DNA from: Nitrosococcus halophilus Nc 4 | GTDB taxonomy: Bacteria; Pseudomonadota; Gammaproteobacteria; Nitrosococcales; Nitrosococcaceae | DNA: 64,000 nt | Assembly: GCF_000024725.1 (NCBI RefSeq) | Contig: NC_013960.1 | Span: 2,962,001 to 3,026,000, forward strand | Reading direction: 5' to 3' | Shown here: positions 37,791 through 46,999 of the stretch, piece by piece | Layout of the letters: every line of letters begins with the position of its first letter | Numbering within the stretch: position 1 is the first letter of the stretch | Translations under genes and position numbers: made by a program | The notes under the pieces: generated by a model | Databases searched by the model: none | Told to the model about the DNA's origin: nothing | What the model saw: only the letters and a program-made list of their open reading frames with translations

Positions 37791-39769
37791 CGATTGCCCG
37801 ACATTGTGTTGCCCAGGGGGCCGATGGGTTATCTCCGTTGCAAGCGGCGTTGCTGCACGCGCCGGAGCGGGTGCGGATTGCCGATGCGCCTACCGGAGCA
37901 GGCAAGACCTTCGCTTTTCAGCGGGCGGTCATGCAGGGGCAGCGGGTGCTGTTTATCGTGCCGACCCGTCGATTGGCCCAGAATATCGCGGCAGGCTTGA
38001 TCCGCGATCTCACCACCTCAGCCCATTGGCCGCGGGAGAAGGCCGAGAGCAAGGTGGAAATATGGAGTTCGGACCGTACCGTTCAACTCCTGTCAGAAGA
38101 CATCAAGAACATCGCTGGGCATCGTATTCGGCAGATACGGGATCTTGACCCGACCCGTGAGGGTGGCGAGATGATCATCGCCGTACCGGAGGTGATCAGT
38201 CATTTGTTGCTACGGCCTCGGTTGGATGCCGGGCAGGCGGCTACCGGGGTATTTGATTTGCTGCGGCAGTTCGATCACATCGTGTTCGATGAGTTCCACA
38301 CCATCGAGGCGCGGGGGTTTGGCCTGGCCGCACTCTGCGCCCGGCTAGCTAGCGCTGAGAACCCGGATGGCTCCCGTTTTGGTCGAGCGAAGGTGTCGTT
38401 TCTGTCAGCGACTCCCCTTGATATTCAACCGGTACTGGAAAGACTTGGCGTGCCGGCTCCGGAGATAGCCCCGCTACGAGAATCGCTGACTGGGCAAGGG
38501 CGGCCGGTACATGGCGATGTGTCCCTATCATTCACGGATCGGGAAACTTTAGCCCAGGTGGTGGAGGATCAGATTGTCGCAATTGCAGCCGAGGTCGAAG
38601 CGCGTCGGCAGGTGGTGTTGATCTATAACCGTCTCGGCGATCTGATCCGTGAAATGCCGGACTTGATCCAGGCATTCGCTCAAGCAGGCATTCCGGCTGA
38701 ACAAGTGCTGGTGATTAATAGCATCGCCGATAGTGGCAAAGAGGGTATTCGCGCCCTGGGATACCGGACCGGCCGGTCACGCAATCCGGATGATTTTTCG
38801 GTGTTGGTGGCAACGGCCAGCGTCGAGGTAGGCGTCACCTTCCGGGAGGCGAATCTGATGCTGATGGAGCCGGGGTTCGCACCGATGAATTTTCTCCAGC
38901 GCTATGGCCGCGCCGCCCGGCGGGGTGCGGATGGGCGCGTTATTGTGCGCCATGACCCCTATATCATGGGACGCAACCCTTGGATTCGCGATTTGCTCAA
39001 GTGGGCGCTCGAGCAGGATGGCGAACGGGTTGATATCCAACAGTTGACCGAGCGACTGAGTGCCGCGACGCAAAAGGCTTTTGAGGATAGGGGGGAGGAC
39101 AATCCGCGTTTTTTCGGCGCCCTACCAAACCGGGCCGTCTACACGGCAGGGTTGTATTGGAATGCGCTCATGGGCCATAAAAGCAACCGTGGTCCCCGCT
39201 ATGAGCACCTTAGGAATCATCAACCGCCCAGCGCGGGCGCCATCCGCAACTGGCTACATCAAGTGCGTGCCATGGAGCAGGATCGGCTGTTCGGGGCCAA
39301 TGCCCGGCGTTGGTGCGAGCGTTTCGAGCGGCAGGCCTATGTGCTGCGGGATATTGCCCAGCGGGTGCGGGTGGTACAGGGGGATGGAAATGTCATTGAG
39401 GTCGATCCCGCATTTCTGGAGCGGGAAACGACCATTCTGGATTTGCCGATGCTGGAAGGACCCCAGGGTCAGCCGGAGGTGCGGTTGCAAGACGAATTGG
39501 AGGATCACCTGCGCGATCAACGTCAGCTCGCCCAGCGCCTGGTGACGGTGTACTTTCCCCATACGGGGGATTCCGCCCAGTTGAGTGCAGGGGAGGGATT
39601 AGTTGATGCTTGGTGTCGTGCACTTCGTGGTCGAAGGGGGCCGTCCGCAATGGCTTGGGACGATTATCCCGAAGCCATGGCCGCCGCTGAAAAATTGGTC
39701 CGCCTGACGGGCCTGGTGCCGAGTGATGACGACACCCTTTCATTGGCCGCAAGCCACTGCGTTCTTTGA
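37781..39769 (+). CDS. cas3: Type I-D Cas3 helicase (Cas3', without HD domain)
   Basis: 662 residues, superfamily 2 helicase: motif I DAPTGAGKT (35-43), motif II DEFH (170-173), motif III SAT (209-211) and motif VI QRYGRAARRG (373-382). There is no HD nuclease before the helicase, as expected because Cas10d carries HD. It is recruited to the R-loop and unwinds target DNA. DEFH replaces the common DEAH/DEVH. Starts within the last codons of csc1. Confidence 0.92.
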   Translation: MALTIARHCVAQGADGLSPLQAALLHAPERVRIADAPTGAGKTFAFQRAVMQGQRVLFIVPTRRLAQNIAAGLIRDLTTSAHWPREKAESKVEIWSSDRTVQLLSEDIKNIAGHRIRQIRDLDPTREGGEMIIAVPEVISHLLLRPRLDAGQAATGVFDLLRQFDHIVFDEFHTIEARGFGLAALCARLASAENPDGSRFGRAKVSFLSATPLDIQPVLERLGVPAPEIAPLRESLTGQGRPVHGDVSLSFTDRETLAQVVEDQIVAIAAEVEARRQVVLIYNRLGDLIREMPDLIQAFAQAGIPAEQVLVINSIADSGKEGIRALGYRTGRSRNPDDFSVLVATASVEVGVTFREANLMLMEPGFAPMNFLQRYGRAARRGADGRVIVRHDPYIMGRNPWIRDLLKWALEQDGERVDIQQLTERLSAATQKAFEDRGEDNPRFFGALPNRAVYTAGLYWNALMGHKSNRGPRYEHLRNHQPPSAGAIRNWLHQVRAMEQDRLFGANARRWCERFERQAYVLRDIAQRVRVVQGDGNVIEVDPAFLERETTILDLPMLEGPQGQPEVRLQDELEDHLRDQRQLAQRLVTVYFPHTGDSAQLSAGEGLVDAWCRALRGRRGPSAMAWDDYPEAMAAAEKLVRLTGLVPSDDDTLSLAASHCVL

Positions 39770-40274
39770 GCGGGTTGAGCGCCTGAATCTGCACGGGCTC
39801 CACTTCCAACATGTACGGTTGTGCGAGCGCCGGGCCTGGATGCATTTGCATGGCATCAGTTTCGCCCAGTGGAACCGGCATGTGCAGATTGGCATGGCTC
39901 AGCACGACACCAGCTACGCCCGTGATCGTTCGACACAAGGACTATTTGGCCTCGCGCCCGACCGTATCGATTGGAAACACAACATCGTCTACGAGAGCAA
40001 GGGTACCGGTGGCGCCGTTGAGGCGGTAAGCGACCAGACCGCTTTCTATGCCTTGTTGCTGTCGATCGCGACCGGCAAGACCTGGCGGGCCGTCACCCAT
40101 GTGTTGTCTACACGTAAGCGGCGCGAAGTTGTTCTCGACGAAGCCCGGATGCAACAGCTCTGGGAATCTTCCGAACGCCTTGAGCGGCTGGCGCAGCAAA
40201 CCCAGGTGCCATCCGCCAAGCGCATCCCCTTGTGCGCCAGTTGTTCCCTCGCTGCTTTTTGCGGTTATGACTGA
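39726..40274 (+). CDS. cas4: Cas4 exonuclease for spacer integration
   Basis: 182 residues from ATG 39726, overlapping cas3 by 44 nt. Fe-S cysteines are visible at RLCERRAWM (one Cys) and CASCSLAAFC (three). The RecB-like nuclease core has DRIDW and VYESKGTGGAVEAVSDQTAFYAL (Asp, then E-x-K). Cas4 trims prespacers and helps choose PAM and orientation with Cas1-Cas2. Normal size for the CRISPR-linked family. Starts the adaptation module. Confidence 0.92.
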   Translation: MTTPFHWPQATAFFERVERLNLHGLHFQHVRLCERRAWMHLHGISFAQWNRHVQIGMAQHDTSYARDRSTQGLFGLAPDRIDWKHNIVYESKGTGGAVEAVSDQTAFYALLLSIATGKTWRAVTHVLSTRKRREVVLDEARMQQLWESSERLERLAQQTQVPSAKRIPLCASCSLAAFCGYD

Positions 40275-40283
40275 AGGTTTACT

Positions 40284-41252
40284 ATGGAAACTTTGTTTGT
40301 TTCCCGCGAGGCACGGCTTCGGCGGCGGGAAAATACCTTATCAATCACGATAGAAGGCAAGACCCGGGCCTTTCCTATTGAAACCATTGGCCATCTCGTC
40401 CTGCTCGCTGAAAGCACCCTCAATTCCAAGCTGCTGACTTTATGTGGAAAGCATGGGGTTAGATTATCGGTATTCGATTATTACGGCTATTTCAAGGGCT
40501 CCTTCGAGCCCTTCAACCGTAACCCTTCGGGACAGGTCAAACTGGCCCAAGCTGAAATACTGTTAAATGAAACTCAACGGATGGCGCTTGCACGGGAACT
40601 CGTCCGTGGAGCTGCCCATAATATGCAGGCTAACCTACTGTACTATCGCTATCGAGGTAAAACGGGGTTGGAAGCTATGCTCAAGGAAATGAAACGCTTA
40701 GTGAATCTTATCCCTAAGGCCCAAGATTCCTCCACCCTGATGGGAATTGAGGGCAATCTGCATCAATGGTATTACAAAGCATGGAAGCTGATTGATCCTG
40801 TTCTTGACTTTACACCCCGAGTACGACGGCCTCCCAACAATCCCATTAATTGCTTATTATCTTTTCTTAACCAGTTGACCTATACGATCGTTCGCCACGA
40901 GCTATTCAAAACTCATCTGGAGGAAACCTTTAGCTTGCTTCACAGTCCAGGTAACGGTCGTTCATCTTTAAGTTTGGATCTTGCAGAACCTTTTAAACCC
41001 ATACTTGCAGATAGCCTTATTTTCCGTATGTTGGGCCGCAAGATGCTCGATGCAAGTTGGTTTGAGCAGTATGAAGGGGTGTGCCTGCTGAGCGAAACAG
41101 GCCGCCGCAATATTGCAGAGCAATTTTCCATCCGTCTGGAAGAACGGTATCAGGATCGCAGCTTTCGGGAATGGATCTACAGAGAGGCATTGGCTATTGA
41201 GCGCCACTTTTTAGGGGTGGCTGAGTATGAATCGTTCAAGCGAAAAGTATAA
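40284..41252 (+). CDS. cas1: CRISPR integrase Cas1
   Basis: 322 residues. Metal ligands Glu156 (GIEGN), His220 (LLHSPGNGR) and the Asp232/Glu235 pair (SLDLAEPFKP) are present, so the enzyme should be active. N-terminal beta domain METLFVSREARLRRRENTL. It integrates new spacers with Cas2. Begins 9 bp after cas4. Base composition from here on is clearly less GC-rich than in cas6-cas4. Confidence 0.95.
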   Translation: METLFVSREARLRRRENTLSITIEGKTRAFPIETIGHLVLLAESTLNSKLLTLCGKHGVRLSVFDYYGYFKGSFEPFNRNPSGQVKLAQAEILLNETQRMALARELVRGAAHNMQANLLYYRYRGKTGLEAMLKEMKRLVNLIPKAQDSSTLMGIEGNLHQWYYKAWKLIDPVLDFTPRVRRPPNNPINCLLSFLNQLTYTIVRHELFKTHLEETFSLLHSPGNGRSSLSLDLAEPFKPILADSLIFRMLGRKMLDASWFEQYEGVCLLSETGRRNIAEQFSIRLEERYQDRSFREWIYREALAIERHFLGVAEYESFKRKV

Positions 41253-41258
41253 ATAATT

Positions 41259-41561
41259 ATGTATATGTTGATAACCTACGATGTGGATGCTAAGCGCACT
41301 GAGAAGTTTAAAAAACTGTTACGGCGTTATCTGAATCACGATCAATACTCAGTATTTTCTGGAGACATCACCGAAGCCGAGGCAATCAGGCTGCATCGTG
41401 AGCTGAGTCGATTAATGGTTCCAGGCGATCGGGTCACTGAAGTTACGGCAGCTAACCGCCGCAATATTAATGTGACTCACCTATCTAAGAGTGATTCTGG
41501 GAAGGGTGAGATGAAAAGGGTACCTGTAGAGGATCACCGACGAGATTTTTCTGTTTTATGA
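41259..41561 (+). CDS. cas2: CRISPR integration subunit Cas2
   Basis: 100 residues starting MYMLITYDVDAKRT, the ferredoxin-like strand with the conserved Asp; GDRVTEVTAANRR follows. It forms the Cas1-Cas2 integration complex. It is 6 bp after cas1 and ends the operon. The leader and the array follow immediately. Confidence 0.93.
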   Translation: MYMLITYDVDAKRTEKFKKLLRRYLNHDQYSVFSGDITEAEAIRLHRELSRLMVPGDRVTEVTAANRRNINVTHLSKSDSGKGEMKRVPVEDHRRDFSVL

Positions 41562-41700
41562 CATAATGGTAATTTGCTGGGAACTTCGACCTCCAATGAA
41601 GTTGAATACTATTAGGATCGACGCATCTTTATCTGGAATAGCCGGTTATTTTTCCTTTATTATAATGTTGGAAGGTTATTCCAAGCCCTAATATAGAGGG
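41562..41700 (+). promoter_or_regulatory. CRISPR leader
   Basis: 139 bp between the cas2 stop and the first repeat. AT-rich, with the run ttatttttcctttattataatg close to the array. Position beside cas2 and the fact that the degenerate repeat lies at the opposite end make this the leader side. The array promoter should lie here; TATAAT at about 41670 is a good -10 candidate. Confidence 0.65.
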
Positions 41701-43980
41701 GTTACGAATCCCTATAAGGGGTTATGAGGCTTCTATCTTTTGCTTGCGAATCGTCTCTGCCCAGGTTACGAATCCCTATAAGGGGTTATGAGAACAGTAG
41801 CGCCACGCTTGATTTCACGACGCTTGAGAGTTACGAATCCCTATAAGGGGTTATGAGGGCTTTGATCCAGCAAAAGAAGCCTCTGAACCAGAGGTTACGA
41901 ATCCCTATAAGGGGTTATGAGTTTGCCGGGCCACTTTTACAGGAGTAAAAAATCATGGTTACGAATCCCTATAAGGGGTTATGAGTCTACCTCCAAAAGA
42001 TATGGTTAGCTATCCGTAGCGGGTTACGAATCCCTATAAGGGGTTATGAGCAAGGATTAGCGGGTCAGATATCAAGTTTTCTAAATGGTTACGAATCCCT
42101 ATAAGGGGTTATGAGCTTTGGTGATCTTGCCCATCACCTGACCAATGGCGGGTTACGAATCCCTATAAGGGGTTATGAGCCGTCCATGGTGACATCCTCT
42201 ATAAACGCTTCCATAGGTTACGAATCCCTATAAGGGGTTATGAGCTTCTCTTTCGCGTATTGCTTCAATTGCCCGTAAAAGTTACGAATCCCTATAAGGG
42301 GTTATGAGGCTCACCGCTAAACTTCAGCATCAGCTCTAACGGAGGTTACGAATCCCTATAAGGGGTTATGAGTTGATGTTCGTGAACGTGTAGGAATCAC
42401 CGCTAGATGTTACGAATCCCTATAAGGGGTTATGAGTGGATAGACCTATTACCACTTTGTGGCGCGTCCAATGTTACGAATCCCTATAAGGGGTTATGAG
42501 CTGCCTAAGCGATAGAAATGTGGCCCCGCTAGTCCAGTTACGAATCCCTATAAGGGGTTATGAGATTTCTGTTGGCGTGCCACCTAAAGAAATTTTCAGG
42601 TTACGAATCCCTATAAGGGGTTATGAGGGCGATGGTGGGAGCAGACCAAAGGGGCAGACGCCCGTTACGAATCCCTATAAGGGGTTATGAGCTGCCTAAG
42701 CGATAGAAATGTGGCCCCGCTAGTCCAGTTACGAATCCCTATAAGGGGTTATGAGCCTCCCCTCAGCCAATTTCTCAATATATTTTTTAGCGTTACGAAT
42801 CCCTATAAGGGGTTATGAGAATTCAAATATTTGGTCATCCGTCCATTCTGGAGACGTTACGAATCCCTATAAGGGGTTATGAGCCCTTCCTGTAGTCCAC
42901 GCACCCGGCACGAAAATACCGGTTACGAATCCCTATAAGGGGTTATGAGGTCGTCAACGCCCCAGAAATTGGCGCGTCCAAATAGTGTTACGAATCCCTA
43001 TAAGGGGTTATGAGGAGGGAAGATAGCTCGATGCCACAACACCGAATACAGTTACGAATCCCTATAAGGGGTTATGAGCGGTAGTATAGTTTTGATAACT
43101 GCTGCAAGTGCACGAGTTACGAATCCCTATAAGGGGTTATGAGATTTGCGCTATACGCATCATCGGCTCAATTAGGAAGGTTACGAATCCCTATAAGGGG
43201 TTATGAGAGCGTTAATCTCAACAATATGGATAACGCTATCTCGTTACGAATCCCTATAAGGGGTTATGAGGCGGGTTGAGCATTTGCACCTTGGTCCCGT
43301 CGAGTTGGTTACGAATCCCTATAAGGGGTTATGAGATCGACGTGACCTCAGACGCGGACGCGTTCCTGGCGGTTACGAATCCCTATAAGGGGTTATGAGA
43401 ACAAAAACTTGGCCGTATCGCTGACTTATAGCAAAGGTTACGAATCCCTATAAGGGGTTATGAGAAGGACGGTTCCGGGAATGCTTATCTCTGGGATTTG
43501 GTTACGAATCCCTATAAGGGGTTATGAGTTGCTTGATAGGTTGAGCAGCACTCGGTCAGCAAATGTTACGAATCCCTATAAGGGGTTATGAGATGTCAGG
43601 GTTTCTAGGATCGGGAGATTTATATTTCGTGTTACGAATCCCTATAAGGGGTTATGAGTTGACCGAGACATCCGGCTCGGTAACTTTTAGCGTGGTTACG
43701 AATCCCTATAAGGGGTTATGAGGTCAAAAACTTGGTACTCGTAACGGAATGTGTAGGTGTTACGAATCCCTATAAGGGGTTATGAGGCTGCGAATATTGC
43801 TGAAGTTATGGATTATATCGACAGTTACGAATCCCTATAAGGGGTTATGAGTCGTTCATCAGCGGGGATTGCCCTTTTGACAGTTCTAGTTACGAATCCC
43901 TATAAGGGGTTATGAGCCATTGGCGTCCGAGCTTTCGGTCAGGGCGGTGCCGGTTACGAATCCCTATAAGGGGTTATGAG
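41701..43980 (+). CRISPR. Type I-D CRISPR array, leader-proximal segment (36 repeats)
   Basis: 36 repeats of 28 bp beginning GTTACGAATCC and ending GGGGTTATGAG, all identical as read, with spacers of 35 to 38 nt. First repeat 41701-41728, last 43953-43980. AATCCCT and AGGGGTT pair around ATA to form a 7-bp hairpin for Cas6, leaving a handle near GTTATGAG. The spacer at 42501-42536 is repeated at 42692-42727. The array is cut after repeat 36 by an IS630 element inside the next spacer. Confidence 0.98.
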
Positions 43981-44008
43981 GATTGTTGCAAATGGCCTTG
44001 CTCCTGTA

Positions 44009-45055
44009 TAGCTGTTCTCATTTAAGTTAGGGACAGAGTCCACAATGCTTAAAGTAGGCTTGACAGTTTTGGGGTGAAATCAGCGTGAGCGCTTCGCTGA
44101 GGGCCTCATAAAGCTGCTCTTTTGTCCGGGCCGCTTTTTTCTTCAGGACATGTTTTAGCTTAGACCAGGCGTACTCAATGGGATTGAGTTCAGGGTGATA
44201 GGGCGGTAAAAAGACCACTTTGGCGCCGGTCTGCTCGATCTTCTCGATCGCCTCTTCATATCGGTGCGCAGCGGCATTGTCTAAAATGACTACTTTCCCT
44301 TCCTGGAGGTGAGACCAGAGGAAATGTTCGACATAATAGAGGAAAACCGGGCCATTGAGCGTGCCCTCAAAGCACATCGCGGGAAGCGCACCCGTCAGGG
44401 ATAGGGCGCCGATGGTGCTGATGCGTTCGCCTTGGGTGGTCGGTTTTTCCCCGTAGGCTCTTTGCCCTTGAGGCGCCCGTCCATAGGTGGGGGTCAGATT
44501 CAATACCGCCCCGGTTTCATCGAGCACAATGAAGTCTTCGGGGGAACACAGGCTTACTTTGATCCAATACTCAAGCCAGCGTTGTTGGACCCGGGGGGTG
44601 TGTTTTTGGGGATCGTAGAACGTTTTTTTTTTCGCGTGATCCGGTGCTTTTTCAGCCCTCGGTCCATGGCCGAGGTGCTTATCGTTTCGCCAAAGCGCAC
44701 TTCAAATCGCTGACACAATTCCTGGAGCGTTAAATCGGGTTCGCACTGCAACACCTCGGTCAAATACTGGGCCCTCGGCTCATCAATCTTTGCCGGATGT
44801 CCCACTCCTTCCCCGCGCTTGGGATGGACCGTCCCCGTCTCCCGAAGGCGCTTCAGAAAACCACTGACCGTGTTCTTCGACAGTTTAAATCGTGTCGCCA
44901 ACTGACGAATCGAACCCTCTTTGTTCGCATAGGCTTCAATGACTTTTTGGCGTAGGTCCAATGAGTAAGGCGCAGGCATAACATTTAAACCCATCTAATT
45001 TGGTTGAAAAAATAGATAACTCTAATATTGTGCCTAATAAAAACGGGAATTGCTA
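44009..45055 (-). mobile_element. IS630-family insertion inside a CRISPR spacer
   Basis: 1047 bp. The left end reads TAGCTGTTCTCATTT; the right end read inwards is TAGCAATTCCCGTTT, an imperfect terminal inverted repeat. TA stands on both sides (44007-44008 and 45056-45057), the family's target duplication. Removing element and one TA leaves a 35-nt spacer between perfect repeats. It carries one transposase gene in two frames. Insertion separates five repeats from the leader. Confidence 0.9.
44027..44979 (-). CDS. IS630-family transposase, two frames joined by -1 frameshift
   Basis: Upstream frame from ATG 44979 (MPAPYSLDLRQKVIEAYANK) is the helix-turn-helix part and ends in ITRKKKRSTIP-. The downstream frame has the DDE catalytic core: VLDETGAVLNL, VVILDNAAAHR and HPELNPIEYAWSKLK. 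The junction is a run of ten A (minus strand, around 44623-44632) containing the slippery A-AAA-AAA; reading it with a -1 shift gives KKTFYDPQKHTPRVQQRW, normal family sequence. So the element is probably intact and uses ribosomal frameshifting or transcript slippage. Alternatively it is a simple indel mutation. Confidence 0.85.
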
Positions 45056-45064
45056 TATAGCCGC

Positions 45065-45353
45065 GTTACGAATCCCTATAAGGGGTTATGAGTCGCGCGC
45101 GCGCGTATTATATTTATTATTATCTTCTATGTTACGAATTCCTATAAGGGGTTATGAGCCAAAGAAACAGGAGCGCTTGCTGTATCCATCATTTAAGTTA
45201 CGAATCCCTATAAGGGGTTATGAGGGCTCCAGAATCAGGCTTACATGAACAAGCTTAAGCGTTACGAATCCCTATAAGGGGTTATGAGCATCAGGGAATC
45301 CCATCCATTTGTCTATCGAGTGCTGGTTACGAATCCCTATAAGGGGTTATGAG
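45065..45353 (+). CRISPR. Type I-D CRISPR array, leader-distal segment (5 repeats)
   Basis: Five repeats start at 45065, 45131, 45197, 45261 and 45326. The second has one C-to-T change (GAATTCC for GAATCCC). Its preceding spacer, 45093-45130, is 38 nt of CG alternation followed by an AT-rich run. This is the old end of the array, cut off from the leader by the IS630 insertion. With the 36 upstream repeats the total is 41 repeats and 40 spacers. Confidence 0.97.
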
Positions 45354-45739
45354 ACTATAGGAAGTAAAAAGGTCAGGCCTTGCAAAGTGCATTATAGTAC
45401 TGAAGAGGCCAACACTTTGGTTATTCATTGGGGCTGATCGAGGCGGGATCAGGTTTCCAAGAGAGCAAGTTACCCTTGGGCTTTTCACACTGCCAAGATA
45501 ATGCGTGCTGAAGGGGTTACCCATGAGCTTGTTCCTAGGGGCTTAACTAGATGGCGGCTGTTGCAAAAGGGTTGGATACCGAACAAGGTTTGGCGTCCTG
45601 GTAAAGGGGGGGATGTTAGCCAGTCAAGTAGGCAGGATTTGATTGTTTGTGTTATCAGTAAGTGATAATCTTTTTGAATGAAGGAGCAGGCGCGTGACTC
45701 CAATTTGGACACACTTCTTAACCTGGATGGCAGGTGTTG
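45354..45739. other. Array trailer and unassigned sequence
   Basis: About 385 bp. A plus-strand open frame at 45438-45662 (with ATG at 45501, MRAEGVTHELVPRGLTRW) is free of stops for 75 codons but has no family I recognise; it may be a gene remnant. No further repeat, tRNA or terminator was seen. Confidence 0.4.
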
Positions 45740-46038
45740 ATGGTCGATCCCTCGGGAAGGCACCGGGTTAAGTTCGTGGTCAAACAGGTAGAGCTATCGC
45801 CCGAAAAGCCGCACGGATGGAGCTATTCACTGACCAGAACAGTGAGCGGCTGATTGGTTTCGACAACGCCCACCCGGTACGGCATTCCAAGGGGCCAGGT
45901 GGACGCACTCTAAAGCAGTATGACCATAGACACCGCTTCCGAACGATCCGACCCTATGAGTACCGGGATGCGGCGACGCTGCTGGCAGATTTCTGGGCTG
46001 AGGTGGACGCGGTGCTTAAAGTAAAGAGGGGTGATCCC
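45740..46038 (+). pseudogene. TumE/DUF6516-like toxin gene, frameshifted
   Basis: The ATG at 45740 opens MVDPSGRHRVKFVVKQVEL and runs to HGWSYSLT, then the homology moves to another frame at about 45829 (DQNSERLIGFDNAH, YDHRHRFRTIRPYEY, LADFWAEVDAVLK). Together these give the roughly 100-residue DUF6516 pattern, toxin of a two-gene system. One base seems lost near 45829. The second frame has no stop at the usual end and continues straight into the antitoxin. The toxin is therefore likely inactive. Family call rests on the GFDNAH and YDHRHR motifs. Confidence 0.65.
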
Positions 46039-46431
46039 ATGAAAATACTCAAGGTGGGCATTGCAAACTATGAAGGCATGAAAGCCCGTACCCTGGCAAT
46101 TGCCCAGGGCGAGTACACGCCGAGAAAAGGTGAACCGAAGATCTGGTTCGCCTCGATAGCGAGTTTTGCAAAAGTACTCTCGGACCAGAACAGAGCACTG
46201 CTTTCATTGATTGTGGAGGTACAACCCCATTCCCTGACCGAGCTGGCTAGCCTTTCGGGCCGAGCCAAGTCCAATCCCTCCCGGACTTTGAAGACCATGG
46301 AGCATTATGGCCTAGTGCGCTTGGAGAAAGGGAAGGGAGGTAAAGTCATGCCTCGGGTTCTTTATTCCGATATCGTTTTGGATGTGCCTATTGACACCAG
46401 AAACCCAAAAAAACAGACTGAGGTTGCATAG
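46039..46431 (+). CDS. HTH antitoxin, partner of the TumE-like toxin
   Basis: 130 residues from ATG 46039, with GAGGGG 6-11 nt upstream. The C-terminal half is a MarR-like winged helix (SLTELASLSGRAKSNPSRTLKTMEHYGLVRLEKG). In DUF6516 systems such a DNA-binding protein follows the toxin and represses the pair. Here it is in the same frame as the toxin's second half, so a fusion product is possible if translation starts upstream. Intact and probably expressed as relic of the module. Confidence 0.68.
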   Translation: MKILKVGIANYEGMKARTLAIAQGEYTPRKGEPKIWFASIASFAKVLSDQNRALLSLIVEVQPHSLTELASLSGRAKSNPSRTLKTMEHYGLVRLEKGKGGKVMPRVLYSDIVLDVPIDTRNPKKQTEVA

Positions 46432-46692
46432 ACCACATAGGGGTAATCGCTTGTCTCGTGCTTTTGGCGTTGACATTGCAGCCCGGGAAGGTATTGCGGC
46501 AGGCTGAAGGGTATTGCAAACTTTTGTTTGAAAATATGACCTTCTAGATTGTGAAAAGTGAAGCTGCTTGGAACCGGAATTATCAGTTTCTGTGTAAGCT
46601 AGCTTACGAATATGCTGGAACGATCGCTTTGCTCCCACCCGGTGATCCGTAGATGTTAAGCATCGCTAGACATGTCGTTAAAAAAATAATCC

Positions 46693-46997
46693 ATGTTTGA
46701 CATAGTTGGATAAAAGAAAGAATCAAAAACAATGAATATTACCTCTCTAAGCATGGAGATCAAGAAAGACAAAATGACAATCTTTCTATCGCTGAGGTGG
46801 AAGAGGCGCTTCTTACAGGAAGAGTACTGGAGCAATACACGGATACAGGAAGAGGTAAAAGTTGTTTAGTAGCAGGTTTTTCTAATAATGGTAAACCTAT
46901 TCACGTAGTATGTGGGCATCGTGGTACCTGGTTAGTGATTGTGACCGTATATATTCCAATGCCTCCGAAGTTCAAATCTCCTTATGAGAGAGCATAG
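46693..46997 (+). pseudogene. DUF4258 toxin-like gene with N-terminal frameshift
   Basis: ATG 46693 reads MFDIVG then stops. From 46707 another frame reads WIKERIKNNEYYLSKHGDQERQ and continues through SIAEVEEALLTGRVLEQY to VYIPMPPKFKSPYERA, the complete DUF4258 domain. No normal start exists in this second frame before the GTG at 46797. A 1-nt loss near 46705 explains this. DUF4258 proteins are BrnT/RelE-like toxins paired with zinc-finger antitoxins. It could still start at GTG 46797, giving 66 residues. Confidence 0.65.
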
Positions 46998-46999
46998 AG

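Noticed and set aside
42496-42690. Open frame with repeated RIPIRGYE peptides
   Set aside because: It is the CRISPR repeat read in frame; the unit is DNA repeat plus spacer, not a protein repeat.
45000-45248. Open frame over the distal CRISPR repeats
   Set aside because: Same cause as above; it also crosses the IS630 boundary.
41701-45353. GTTACGAATCC as a tRNA T-arm
   Set aside because: It resembles a T-arm but repeats every 63-66 bp and lacks the rest of a tRNA.
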